A DNA stretch of 64,000 bases from Closterium sp. NIES-65 (Eukaryota; Streptophyta; Zygnematophyceae; Desmidiales; Closteriaceae), in contig CANXME010000299.1 in the NCBI GenBank assembly GCA_948144175.1, positions 1 through 64,000 on the forward strand, read 5' to 3'. Position 1 is the stretch's first letter. Every line of letters begins with the position of its first letter. Shown here piece by piece: positions 21,621-31,369 of the stretch. Made by a program: the position numbers and the translations under genes. Under the pieces are notes generated by a model, which saw only the letters and a program-made list of their open reading frames with translations, was not told the origin of the DNA and searched no databases.

Positions 21621-24460
21621 AGCCAGGTGTGTCGCAGGCTACCCCCCCTCCCTCGGTCCCCCCCCAGGTCTCTCCTCCTTCCCCACAGTCGTCCTCACAG
21701 CCTCCGCAGCAGCCGTCGGCGCTTCCTCTCTCGGCCACTGCGGACTCTGAGGGTGTTGGTGCTCGAGGTGAGGGCTCTAGCGGTGCCGGTTCTGGGGGTG
21801 TTGGAGTTGGAGCTGAGCGTGCACCTGCCGCAGCTGCACGTCCCGAGCGTGTTGGAGTCGGTGGTGGTGCTGGAGCTGGTGGTGTTTCTGGAGCTGGAGA
21901 GTCTGGGGCTGGTGCTGGTGCCACTGGCGGCGCCACGACTGGGGGTGCGGGTACACCTCCTACAGAAACTGGTCGTGCTGCCGCAGGGGGTCCTCGCTCT
22001 GGGGGTGCTCAGCCAGGTCCTGTCGAGGGTGGAGCCAGTTCTTCTTCGTCGTCTCCTGACACCACTCCTCCTCCTCACCCCTACCCGACTCGTTACCAGG
22101 CCCTTCGTCTTCTAGAGCGTGAGGAGCAGCAGCGTTTGGAGCGTGAGAGGTCGGAGGTTCAGCAGCGGGTGGAGCGTGAGCGGTTGGAGTTTCAGCAGCA
22201 GCAGCAGCAGCAGCAGCCGCAGCCACAGCCACAGCAGCAGGAGCAGCAGCAGCAGCAGCAGCAGCCGCCGCAGCTGCCGGAGCAGCCTCCGGCCCCTGTT
22301 TCTGGCCTTCGGGCCCTTGGTCTCCCCTCCTCTCCTCCTGTGTTTGGTCCCACGTTTCCTCCTCCGGACTCCACTCCGGCTGTCTTCCCTCGTTCTCAGT
22401 CTCCTCGGTCCCCCCCTCCTCTCGCCCACACTTGGGCCTCTCGCCCTCCTCGTGCTCGTCCCTCGTCCCCTGTCACTGACCTCCGTACCGTGTTGTTTCG
22501 TCCTCGTCCTCCTCGTTCTCCTCCGTCTGTCCTTCCTCGTCCTCCTGAGTCTTCCCTCACTACCTCCCTGTCCACTCCGGTCACTGACTACTACCGCACG
22601 TACCGCCCCACTCTCTCTCGTGTTCTCGCCTCTCTTGTTACAGACCCTCGTGCCTCTCCTTCCTCCGTCGCGGTCCTCACTGCCGCTGTCACTGACTTTA
22701 CTGCTACGCGTCGCCTTGACTACGCCACTCGAGTTGTGGCAGCTCCTCCTGTCCGTCCTCTGTCCGCCGTGGGTGTGTGTGCCCTTGGCTGTGACGTCCT
22801 AGAGGACAGACAGTTTGAGCTAGAGTTCCTGGCAGCTGCTTCGCCTCATCTCTGTGCCATGCTGCTCACTCCTGAGGGAGACCCCGACGCTCCTGACATA
22901 CCTACTCCTCGCACTTACGCTGAGGCAGTGTCAGGGCCTTGGGCCTCTCAGTGGAGAGCTGCCATGGACGCAGAGATGGCCTCCTACAGGTCCACAGGCA
23001 CTTACGTTGACGAGGTTCCCCCCCCAGGGGCGAACATTGTTGACGGCATGTGGATCTTCAAGGTGAAGCGGCCGCCGGGATCTCCCCCAGTCTTCAAGGC
23101 ACGCTACGTGGCTAGAGGGTTCAGTCAGCGCGAGGGGGTTGACTTCTTTCAGACCTTCGCGCCCACCCCGAAGATGACCACTCTTCGGGTGTTACTGCAC
23201 GTAGCAGCGCAGAGAGACTACGAGCTACACTCTCTTGACTTCTCCACTGCCTTCCTCCAGGGCTGCTTACACGAGGAGATCTGGCTGCGTCGTCCTCCGG
23301 GCTTCACTGGCACTTTCCCGCCTGAGACCCAGTGGGGCCTCAGACGACCGGTCTACGGTCTCCGCCAGGCACCCCGTGAGTGGCACGACACTCTCCGCTC
23401 TACTCTCTCCGACCTCGGGTTTGAGCCGTCTTCCGCCGACCCGTCGCTGTTTGTTCGTCGTGGCCGTACACCTTTCTTCGTCCTAGTCTACGTTGACGAC
23501 TTGGTTTTTGCCACGGCCGACACAGCTGCACTGGCGGAGGTGAAGTCCGAACTGCAGAAGAGACACACCTGCACTGACCTTGGGGAACTGTGTCGCTACC
23601 TTGGCCTGCAGATCTCCAGGGACAGAGCCGCTCGCACCATCACTCTCACTCAGTCACACATGGTGCAGCAGGTTCTTCAGCGGTTCGGGCTTCAGGACTC
23701 TTCTCCTGCCCCCACTCCTCTTGCTGTAGACCACAGACTCACTGGGCCTTTTCCTGACGAGCTGTTCGAGCCCAGTGGTCCCTACGCAGAGCTGGTGGGC
23801 TGCCTCATGTACCTGATGACGTGCACTCGCCCGGACCTTGCCTTCCCCCTTAGCATCCTGTCTCGCTTTGTTGCGACTGGGAGACACCGTCCTGTTCACT
23901 GGGCAGCGGCTAAGAGGGTGGCGAAGTACCTTGGCGCGACATCAGGCATGGGGCTTGTACTTTGAGGGACACAGCCAGTTGTACTCACCGGTCACTGTGA
24001 CTCTTCCTACACTGACGACGTTGAGACCCAGAGGTCTACGCAGGGTTACTGTTTCAGCCTGGGTTCTGGAGCTGTTTCGTGGAGGTCTACTCGGTCCTCC
24101 TCTGTTGCGACTTCTACCGCAGAGGCCGAGATCTACGCTGGGGCCCTTGCTGCTCAGGAGCTACGCTGGTTGACCTTTTTGCTCACTGACCTTGGTGAGC
24201 GGCCGAGCTCTGCACCGACCCTGTTTGCTGACAACAGGGCGATGATTCTCCTGTGTCGTAAGCCTCGACTGGAGAGCCGAGTGAAGCACATCGACGTCAG
24301 GTACTTCCTCCTTCGAGAGTTGCAGAGACGCGGACAGGCTCGTCTGGACTTTGTGGCCTCCGAGGCCAACACTGCAGACATCTTCACCAAGGCCCTCCAG
24401 CCTTGTGACCACCGTCGGTTTTGTCTGCAGTTAGGCCTCGTTGAGACTGGGTCTAGTTGA
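21621..24460 (+). pseudogene. Pol remnant of C: linker, reverse transcriptase, RNase H
   Basis: One frame runs from about 21629 to 24460 with a single in-frame stop, TGA at 23963-23965 (where relatives have GGA). It contains a Gly/Pro/Gln-rich linker, the reverse transcriptase from about 22985 (KARYVARGFSQ, FLQGCLHEEIW, YGLRQAPREWHDTL, LVYVDDLVFAT near 23490) and then RNase H (SSVATSTAEAEIYAG, ADNRAMI, EANTADIFTKAL). Catalytic residues are intact apart from the stop. Integrase and protease are absent by deletion. Confidence 0.9.
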
Positions 24461-24567
24461 CTGTTGTAGGGTGCTCTTTGTCTGTTGCTTGCTTGTACCT
24501 TATATATATATCTGTTTGCTCACTTTTGGACTGGCCTTGTGGCCCTTTGCTTGTGCTCAGATTAGGT

Positions 24568-24595
24568 GGTGACGTTGTGATCCACCCTGAGCTTT
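24568..24595 (+). promoter_or_regulatory. Conserved pre-polypurine block of C
   Basis: GGTGACGTTGTGATCCACCC followed by TGAGCTTT lies between the end of pol and the polypurine tract. Matching blocks occur at 2844-2871, 26106-26133, 3379-3406, 25197-25224, 44266-44293 and 55040-55067. Its role is unknown; a cis RNA signal is inferred. Confidence 0.6.
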
Positions 24596-24680
24596 GTTTT
24601 CTTTCTCTTGTTTTTGACTGGTCTTGTGACCGTAGGTTGCTTGTTGTTGATTGGCCTTCCCCACTTAGGCTATGGGGGTG

Positions 24681-24797
24681 TGTCAAATATTATAGCCTGT
24701 AGTGGGTTGGGCTATATGGGGTACAACTAGTTAGGGTTAGGTTATGTACCCCAATTCTGTCAATACAACGCATTCCGCTGTAGTTCTCATTCTGACA
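24681..24797 (+). repeat. 3' LTR of C
   Basis: This 117-bp repeat is preceded by CTATGGGGGTG and followed by the target duplicate GATTG. It has the same length as the 5' LTR and very few differences from it, indicating a fairly recent insertion despite the internal deletion. Confidence 0.9.
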
Positions 24798-24802
24798 GAT
24801 TG

Positions 24803-24974
24803 ATGTACACACCCGAACCTTCGCCGATCTTGCCGAGTGTCCACGTCCTCAGATTTGCCAGACTTCGGTGGGACAGGCGGTCAGAAGAAGGCAAAAGACT
24901 TCGCTATAAGCAAGGCATTTTCACCAAAATTAATTCTGATATATAAAAAGGCTTCTAAAAAAAACATGTAGAAT
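24803..24974. other. Spacer between C and the nested elements
   Basis: No gene is seen. This AT-rich 172-bp spacer ends with AGAAT, the presumed left target site of element E. Confidence 0.5.
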
Positions 24975-24997
24975 TGTCAAATATTGTAGTCGTAGTG

Positions 24998-25129
24998 TGT
25001 TGGAATAACTGAACAGGAATGAATGAACTAGCAGTGAAAACAGTACAAGTACCCAACCCTAGAATTGTGTACCCCCTATAGGCTAGCCCACTGTAGCCTA
25101 AACTAACACAACATATATAATGTTTGACA
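24998..25129 (-). repeat. 3' LTR of D
   Basis: This 132-bp repeat ends TGTTTGACA on the plus strand and is preceded on the minus strand by CTATGGGGGTG. It closely matches 30180-30311, with only a few substitutions visible. Confidence 0.9.
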
Positions 25130-25926
25130 CACCCCCATAGGCAAAGTGGGGGAGAACTAGGGGTCACAAGACCAGTCAAGGCAAAGCAAGGCAAAACAAG
25201 CTCAGGGTGGATCTCAAGGATACCACACAAATTCCGAGCACAAGCAAGTGGTCACAAGACCAGTTCACATGCAGGTTTATAATAGAGCAAAAGGTACAAT
25301 GATCACAACCTAGCAAGAGTAAACATGCAGGTATATATATAGAGATCACAGTACAAACAGACTCGAGAAGTAAGCAAGTGAGGTACAGTAGGCACAAGGC
25401 CTAGAAGAGTGCAAAAGCGCTGATGGTCACAAGGCTGAAGCGCCTTGGTGAACACATCAGCAGTGTTGGCCTCAGAGGCCACGTAACGCAGGCGAAGCTG
25501 ACCACGCTGCTGCAGCTCTCGAGCAAGGAAGTAACGCAGAGCAATGTGCTTCGTTCTGTGCTCCAGTCTGTGCTCCTCACACAAGGCAATGGCTGCCTTG
25601 TTGTCGACGTACAGCACTGGAGGAGAACGAGGCTGCTCTCCAAGGTCGGTCAGCAAGTAGGTGAGCCAGCGTAGCTCCTGGGCCGCCATGGCTGTGGCGT
25701 AGATCTCAGCCTCACAACTGGAGCTGAGAACAGAAGAAGAACGAGTAGAACGCCAAGAAACAGAACCAGAGCCAAGAATGAAGGAGTAGCCCTGAGACGA
25801 CCGTTGAGTAGCCTGGTCGTCTGCCCAAGAAGCGTCTGAGTGCCCAGTGAGAACAACTGGGACTCGCCCTCCAAGCACTAGCCCCATGCCCGACGTACTG
25901 CACAAGTAGCGCAACACCCTCTTAGC

Positions 25927-26055
25927 TGTGAAAATTTAGAAGAAAGAAGAGGATTGAACTAGCAGGAATGAGGATACAAATAGCAAACCCTAGAAGGGTT
26001 GTACTCGCTATAGAGCACCCCACTACAGGCTAGAGCATAAGATAACGTTCTGACA
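25927..26055 (-). repeat. 3' LTR of A2
   Basis: This 129-bp repeat is followed on the plus strand by CACCCCCATAGCC, the complement of the polypurine tract. It is near-identical to 27309-27437. Confidence 0.9.
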
Positions 26056-27049
26056 CACCCCCATAGCCAAAGTGGGGTGTAATATGCAGAGCAGGCAAAG
26101 CCGTACAAGCTCAGGGTGGATCACAATGTCACCACACATTCTGAGCACAAGTTCAAGAAGCAATAGTTTAGAGTTCACAATTATAAGCAAAGCTAGTGGT
26201 AGTCACAACGGGCAAGCAAGGAGGAGGAGGGAGAGTGAGAGGAGAGGAGATAGGAGGCGACGGCTGAAGCTGCAGACACACAGGCAACAGGAGGCAGACT
26301 GGCACAGCGGCTACCGGACGAATTCCCAGGAATACAGGAGTAACAGGCCCCGCGGCTAAAGTAGCGGCAGACGAGCAACGGACCCACGGGCGGCTGGCAC
26401 AGCTGGCTACGACTGGGCTACCGGACGAAGTCCTCGGAATACAGGTGCTGCTGGCGACACGACGGCAACCTCCATTCAGCTTCCCCAAACTATCCCACTC
26501 CCCCTGGCACACACCTGCTGCTACACCGCTAGCTCCACTCCCACGCACCCCCCTTAAGCCCTAAACCCCAGTCTCCCACACATCCACCCCCCTCAGCGAC
26601 AGCTGCAGCAGTGGGAGACAAAGGAGGAGGAGGAGCAAAGGGAGGAATGAATAGGTGCCACCCTATACTCGCCACCCCCTACTTGCCACCCCCAAACCCT
26701 AACACAGGCAGGGTGGGATGGCGGGAAGGGAGGTTACGGGGGAGGGGGGGGGGGGGGAACCGACGCGCGGCTTCCCAGGGCGCCAAGACAGGCAGCAGAA
26801 GGGGTGGCGCTCGCCCCCCTCCCCCAGGTAAGCCCCGCAAGCGGCCCTCGAGGGTCGCCTCGACAGGCGACGGGAAAAGGGGCCGCAGGCGGGGCGATGG
26901 AGCCGGGGCGCAAGTAGGGCGTCGGGGCCAGGGCCGCAGGCGGGGCGACGGGGCCGAGCGCGTGCCCTCGGTGCGCCGTGACGTGTCCCCGTCGGCTGTC
27001 GCGGCGCCTCCAGAGGGCGACGCGGCGAACGACGGGGCAGAAGCCCGCC

Positions 27050-27185
27050 GCGCGCCTCGGGGCGCACATCGGGCAGAGAACCGCCGCGCGCCTCGGGGCG
27101 CACGGCGGGCAGAAAACCGCCGCGCGCCTCGGGGCGCACGACGGGCAGAAAACCGCCGTGCGCCTCGGGGCGCACGGCGGGAAGA
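27050..27185 (-). repeat. 36-bp tandem repeat in A2
   Basis: Four units with CGCGCGCCTCGGGGCGCAC follow each other, matching the array of A1 at 1690-1830 on the opposite strand. Conservation of the array in both copies shows that it belongs to the element. Confidence 0.75.
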
Positions 27186-27308
27186 AAAAGTGCCGCACGC
27201 CAGGGGGCGTGCGGCTCAGCGAGTAGTGAAAGGTAGTTGCAGCGGAAGCGAGGAGGTGATAACCCACCCACAGGATCGATCCAAGGGGATCGACCTGCTC
27301 TGATAGCA

Positions 27309-27437
27309 TGTGAAAATTTAGAAGAAGGACGAGGATTGAACTAGCAGGAATGAGGATACAAATAGCAAACCCTAGAAGGGTTGTACTCGCTATAGAGCAC
27401 CCCACTACAGGCTAGAGCATAAGATAACATTCTGACA
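27309..27437 (-). repeat. 5' LTR of A2
   Basis: This 129-bp repeat is followed on the minus strand by the primer site TGCTATCAGAGCAGG at 27294-27308. The target duplicate TTAGC follows at 27438. Confidence 0.9.
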
Positions 27438-29215
27438 TTAGCTGCATCCATGTGCTCCTTCCGGTGACGGCCGGGAGCGACATAGCGTGCAAGAATGCTG
27501 AGAGGGTATGCAAGGTCAGGTCCAGTGCAGGTCATCAGGTACATGAGGCAACCCACAAGCTCTGGATACGGGCCACTCGGCTCTACGGACTCATCCGAAG
27601 GCAGAGCTGAGAGCGAGTGACCGGTAGGCAGAGGAGTGGGCTGAGGCGAGGAGTACGTGAAGCGGAAGCGCTGAAGGACGTGCTGCACCATGTGTGACTG
27701 AGTCAAGGTGATGGTGCGGCGTGCTCTGTCCCGGGTGATCCGCAAGCCAAGATAGCTTGTCAATTCACCCATGTCTGTGCACGTGTGTCTCTTCTGCAGC
27801 TCCTACTTCACGTGGGCGAGTGCCACAGTGTCTGCAGTAGCAAAGACCAAGTCGTCGACGTACACAAGGACGTAGAACGGCGGCAGTGAGGTGTCGGTGC
27901 GTAGAAACAGCGACGGGTCAGCAGTAGAAGGTGCGAACCCAAGAGCCGCAAGCGTAGTCCTCAGTGTGTCGTGCCACTCACGAGGCGCCTGGCGGAGACC
28001 GTAGACTGGCCGTCGGAGGCTCCACTGGGTACCAAGAGGGAACGACCCAGTGAAGCCAGGTGGACGGCGCAGCCAGATCTCCTCGTGCAGGCTGCCCTGC
28101 AGGAAAGCACTACTGAAGTCAAGTGAGTGGAGCTCGTAGTCACGCTGAGCGGTGACGTGCAGCAGAACCCAAAGAGTGATCATCTTCGGGGTCGGGGAGA
28201 AGGTCTGGAAGAAGTCAACTCCCTCTCGCTGACTGAAGCCTCGTGCAACGTAACGCGCCTTGAAGACAGGCGGAGAGCCCGGCGGCCGCTTCACCCTGAA
28301 AATCCACATGCCACTGACGATGTTCGCCCCAGGTGGGGGAACCTCGTCGACGTAGGTGCCTGTGGACTTCCAGGAAGCCATCTCTGTGTCCATGGCTGAC
28401 TGCCACTGAGAGGAGTAGGGACCGGCCATCGCCTCTGCGTAAGAGCGTGGGGTCGGGATGTGTGGTGCATCCGGGTCTCCCTCCGGGGCAACAAGCATGG
28501 ACACGAGATGGGGCAAAGCGGCAGCAAAGCACTCAAACACCTCCTGCTTGTCCTCAAGGACGTCAATGCCAAGAGCACACTCACCTCCGACGGACGGAGG
28601 ACACACGGACTCAGACTCAACAACTAGGCTAGCAGCGTAGTCTAGACGACAGCGAGCAGCAAAGTCGACAAGCTAAGCAACTAAGGCAGACGCAGCAGCA
28701 GACTCAAAGGAAGGGTCAGTGACAACAGTAGCCAGGAGACGCGTGACAGTAGGACTGGTAGCACGAAGAGAGTCTGACCCAGGGTCAGCAAGAGCAGGAA
28801 GAGAGGAAGCAGGAGGAGACGGCAGTGGGACACGCTGTGGAGTAGTGGACGGACGAAGTGCCATCCGGTGAGTGCCTGGGACAGCAGGAAGACGCTGACT
28901 CTAGACTCGACTACTAGAGAGAGCAGTGCGGGCAGGGGACTCAGGACGAGACTCAGGCAACACAGGGCGAGACTCAGGCTCACGACGCTCAGTAAGACCT
29001 CCAGTCGGACCAGTGTTAGGAGCAGGACCAGGGAGAGAGGAGACAGACGGTAACTGTGACTGCAGCTGGACAGACGGAGGACACGCGAACGAGGGAGGAG
29101 GACAAGGAGGAGGGAGCTGACCAAGAACCTGCTGAAGGAGCGGAACGAAGTACGGCCGGGACCGTGCAGCGACACCAGAGGCAGGAGGGACTCCCGCAAC
29201 AGGGTCCGCAGCACC

Positions 29216-30179
29216 AGCTACAGCTGGGGCTCGGCTCGGGGCGCGCGGCTCGGCTCGGGGCGTGCGGCTCGGGTCGCGCAGCTCGGGTCACGGCGGGAAC
29301 GGGCCGCCCGGGGCCTCCAGGTGGTGGGCACGGGTCGGCGAGGTCGGCGTGGGGCCGGTTGGGGCCCTAGAGGGGCGAGCGCGGGGCCGATCGGGGCCTG
29401 AGCGGGGCTGACGCGGGGCCGACGGGGCCTGAGACGGGGCCGACGGGGCCTGAACGTGGCTAGCGCGGGGCCAAACAGGGCTAGCAGCGGGGCTGACGGG
29501 GCCTGAAATAGGGCCGACGGGGCCTGAAACGGGGCTAGTGCGGGCCGACGGGGCCTGAGAGGGGCTAGCGCGGGGCCGACGGGGCCTGAACGGGGCTAGC
29601 GTGGGGCCGATCGGGGCCTGAATGGGGCTAGCTCGGGGCTAACGGGGCCTGAAACGGGGCCGACGGGGCCTGAAACGGGGCTAGCGCGGGCCGACGGGGC
29701 CTGAAACGGGGCCGACGGGGCCTGAAACGGGGCTAGCGCGGGCCGACGGGGCCTGAAACGAGGCGGACGTGGCCTGAAACGGGGCTAGCGTGGGCCGACG
29801 GGGCCTGAAACGGGGCCGACGGGGCCTGAAACGGGGCCGACGGGGCCTGAAAACGGGGCTAGCGCGGGCCGACGGGGCCTGAAACGGGGTTGACGGGGCC
29901 TGAAACGGGGCTAGCGCGGGCCGACGGGGTCTGAATGGGGCTAGCGCGGGGCCTGAATGGGGCCTTAAAGGGGCCGACGGGGCCTGAACGGGGCCGCTAG
30001 GGAGAGCGGGCGTGGGGCCAACGGGGCCTGAACGGGGCTAGCGCGGGGCCGTCAAGAGGGGCCTCTAGGGGCGGGACACGCCGAGGCGCCCTAGGGCACA
30101 GGTAGGTAGGTAGGTAGGTAGTTACGTAGTGGTGGGCCCTTAGAAAATTTCGGTCCTAGGAAGGACCTGCTCTATACCA
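29216..30179 (-). repeat. Minisatellite leader of D
   Basis: About twenty imperfect units of GGGGCCTGAAACGGGGC and CTAGCGCGGGCCGAC fill 29380-30060. No domain is found in the open frames. The leader joins the pol linker near 29215, so gag through integrase was deleted here. Confidence 0.8.
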
Positions 30180-30311
30180 TGTTGGAATAACTGAACAGGA
30201 ATGAATGAACTAGCAGTGAAAACAGTACAAGTACCTAACCATAGAATTGTGTACCCCCTATAGGCTAACCCACTGTAGCCTAAACTAACACAACATATAT
30301 AATGTTTGACA
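30180..30311 (-). repeat. 5' LTR of D
   Basis: This 132-bp repeat is followed on the minus strand by TGGTATAGAGCAGG, which matches the initiator-Met primer site except for one missing base. TAGTG after 30311 duplicates 24993-24997. Confidence 0.9.
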
Positions 30312-30316
30312 TAGTG

Positions 30317-30402
30317 ATGTGTGTTATAAGGGGGTCAACTGTTAGGGTTAGGTTTATGTACCCCAACCAGCCTCAGTCAAACCAGCACTTTCATTCTTGA
30401 CA
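30317..30402 (+). repeat. Second part of the 5' LTR of E
   Basis: This continues the LTR that starts at 24975-24997; the total is about 109 bp without D. It ends TTCTTGACA and is followed by TGGTATCACCTAG. The TAGGGTTAGG and GTACCCC blocks match the LTR of C. Confidence 0.8.
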
Positions 30403-31046
30403 TGGTATCACCTAGTTTAGGATCCTGTGGGATCCCGTTCCTCTCATTCACGCCCGTAGCGCCCGAGCCTGTCCCGTACCCTAGTGCCCGTTACGCCCGT
30501 ACTGTTTTCTAGAGCCTATCGTGATTGTCTCTTTAATGCCCTAGCGCCCGCTGCGCCTGCCGTCGCGCCGCCCTGCTGACCCGTCTCGTTTTGTCACCCT
30601 TGCTGTCTCGTCGCCCCTGCTGTCCCGTCCCGTCGCCCCTACCGTCGCGCCGCCCCTGCTGTCACGTCCCATCCCGTCGCGTCGCCCCCTGTTATCCCGT
30701 CGCGTTGCGCCTCTCCCTGATGTCCCGCAGTGTCGCGCCGTCCGTCCCGTCCGCGTCGCGCTTCCCGTCCCGTCCCGTTGCATGCGCCCCGTGCCACCTG
30801 CCCGTCCGTCGCACCCCGTGCACCCTGCCCGTCCGTCGCGCCCCCGCTACGCCCTGCCTGTCCGTCGCACCCCGTGCGCCCTGCCCGTCCGTCGCGCCCC
30901 GTGCGCCCTGCTTGTCCACGCCTGTCGCGCCTGTCCCTGCCATTCGCGTCCTGTCCCGTTGCGTTGCATTGTCTGTCATGCCCTACGCATGCCCTTTAGG
31001 CGTTTAGGGTTTTGGCAACAGCAGTTCCCACCTCTTTGCTTCCATT
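30403..31046 (+). other. Leader of E
   Basis: Between the primer site and gag lies a GC-rich leader with degenerate repeats of the CGTCGCGCCCCTGCTGTC and CCTGCCCGTCCGTCGCGCC type (about 30545-30950). It shows no recognisable protein. Confidence 0.6.
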
Positions 31047-31239
31047 ATGGCGACCCCTAGGGTCCTGCGCTTTGACACCGAGGGTAGGCTGCTTGAGTTC
31101 TCCGTCTGGCTCCTGTGTGCGCGCCGCCTTTTAGAGAGTCAGGTTCAGGCAGATGAGTCTCTGTGGGCGCACGCTTCTGGCGATCTTCCTAAGCCCGACG
31201 ATCCTGCACCCTTAGGTACTAACCCTAGCACTACAGACA
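31047..31239 (+). pseudogene. Gag 5' piece of E
   Basis: Starts at ATG 31047 with MATPRVLRFDTEGR and runs for 64 codons. Element F is inserted after base 31239 (last bases AGACA). The codon split by the insertion is completed at 44488 in the same frame. Confidence 0.85.
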
Positions 31240-31369
31240 TGTCAAATGTTATATCTGCTACAGTTTGTTTAGGCTGTAGTGGGGTAGTTACTATGGGGTG
31301 CAGTAAGTTTAGGGTTTCCTACTCGTACCCAACACTTTCCTAGTGCAATCACTCTTGTTCATTTTGACA
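31240..31369 (+). repeat. 5' LTR of F
   Basis: This 130-bp repeat begins TGTCAAATGTTATATC and ends CATTTTGACA. It differs from 44355-44482 by a 2-bp indel (CTCTTGTTC/CTCGTTC) and a few substitutions. Confidence 0.9.

Larger units (their letters stand above)
20315..24797 (+). mobile_element. Ty1/copia element C, internally deleted
   Basis: The element is 4,483 bp with two 117-bp LTRs and a perfect GATTG duplication (20310-20314 and 24798-24802). The order is LTR, TTGTATCAGCAG primer-like site, minisatellite leader, gag N-terminus, then directly the linker before reverse transcriptase, RNase H, conserved block, CTATGGGGGTG and LTR. The rest of gag, protease and integrase are missing compared with B, its closest relative here. 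It could only move if supplied with proteins by another copy. Confidence 0.93.
25927..27437 (-). mobile_element. Non-autonomous short-LTR element, copy A2
   Basis: This 1,511-bp element has 129-bp LTRs at 25927-26055 and 27309-27437 and a perfect TTAGC duplication (25922-25926 and 27438-27442). It lies in the RNase H-proximal part of D's pol. On the minus strand the 5' LTR is followed by TGCTATCAGAGC, GC-rich repeats, the conserved block and the polypurine tract before the 3' LTR, as in A1. No gag or pol domain is present. Confidence 0.92.
25303..29215 (-). pseudogene. Pol remnant of D: reverse transcriptase and RNase H
   Basis: On the minus strand the frame enters near 28864 (MALRPST, PSPPASSLPALADP) and includes CPPSVGGECAL, KARYVARGFSQREG, FLQGSLHEEIW, YGLRQAPREW and LVYVDDLVFATAD near 27860. 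Stops lie near 28675 and 27805. At 27437 the codon series HMDAA is cut by A2. It resumes at 25926 with KRVLRYLCSTSGMGL and RNase H motifs (SDASWADD, SSCEAEIYATAMA, YVDNKAAIAL, EANTADVFTKAL) down to 25303. It is non-functional. Confidence 0.9.
24998..30311 (-). mobile_element. Ty1/copia element D, internally deleted, hosts A2
   Basis: D has two 132-bp LTRs (24998-25129 and 30180-30311) and a perfect TAGTG duplication (24993-24997 and 30312-30316). It lies inside the 5' LTR of E. On the minus strand the order is LTR, TGGTATAGAGCAGG primer-like site, a long minisatellite leader, a short linker, reverse transcriptase, RNase H (interrupted by A2), conserved block, CTATGGGGGTG and LTR. Gag, protease and integrase are missing. 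Without A2 it is about 3.8 kb. Confidence 0.92.

Noticed and set aside
25927-27437. A gene fragment captured by A2
   Set aside because: The interior is GC-rich repeats plus element control sequences, with no host-like domain in any frame.
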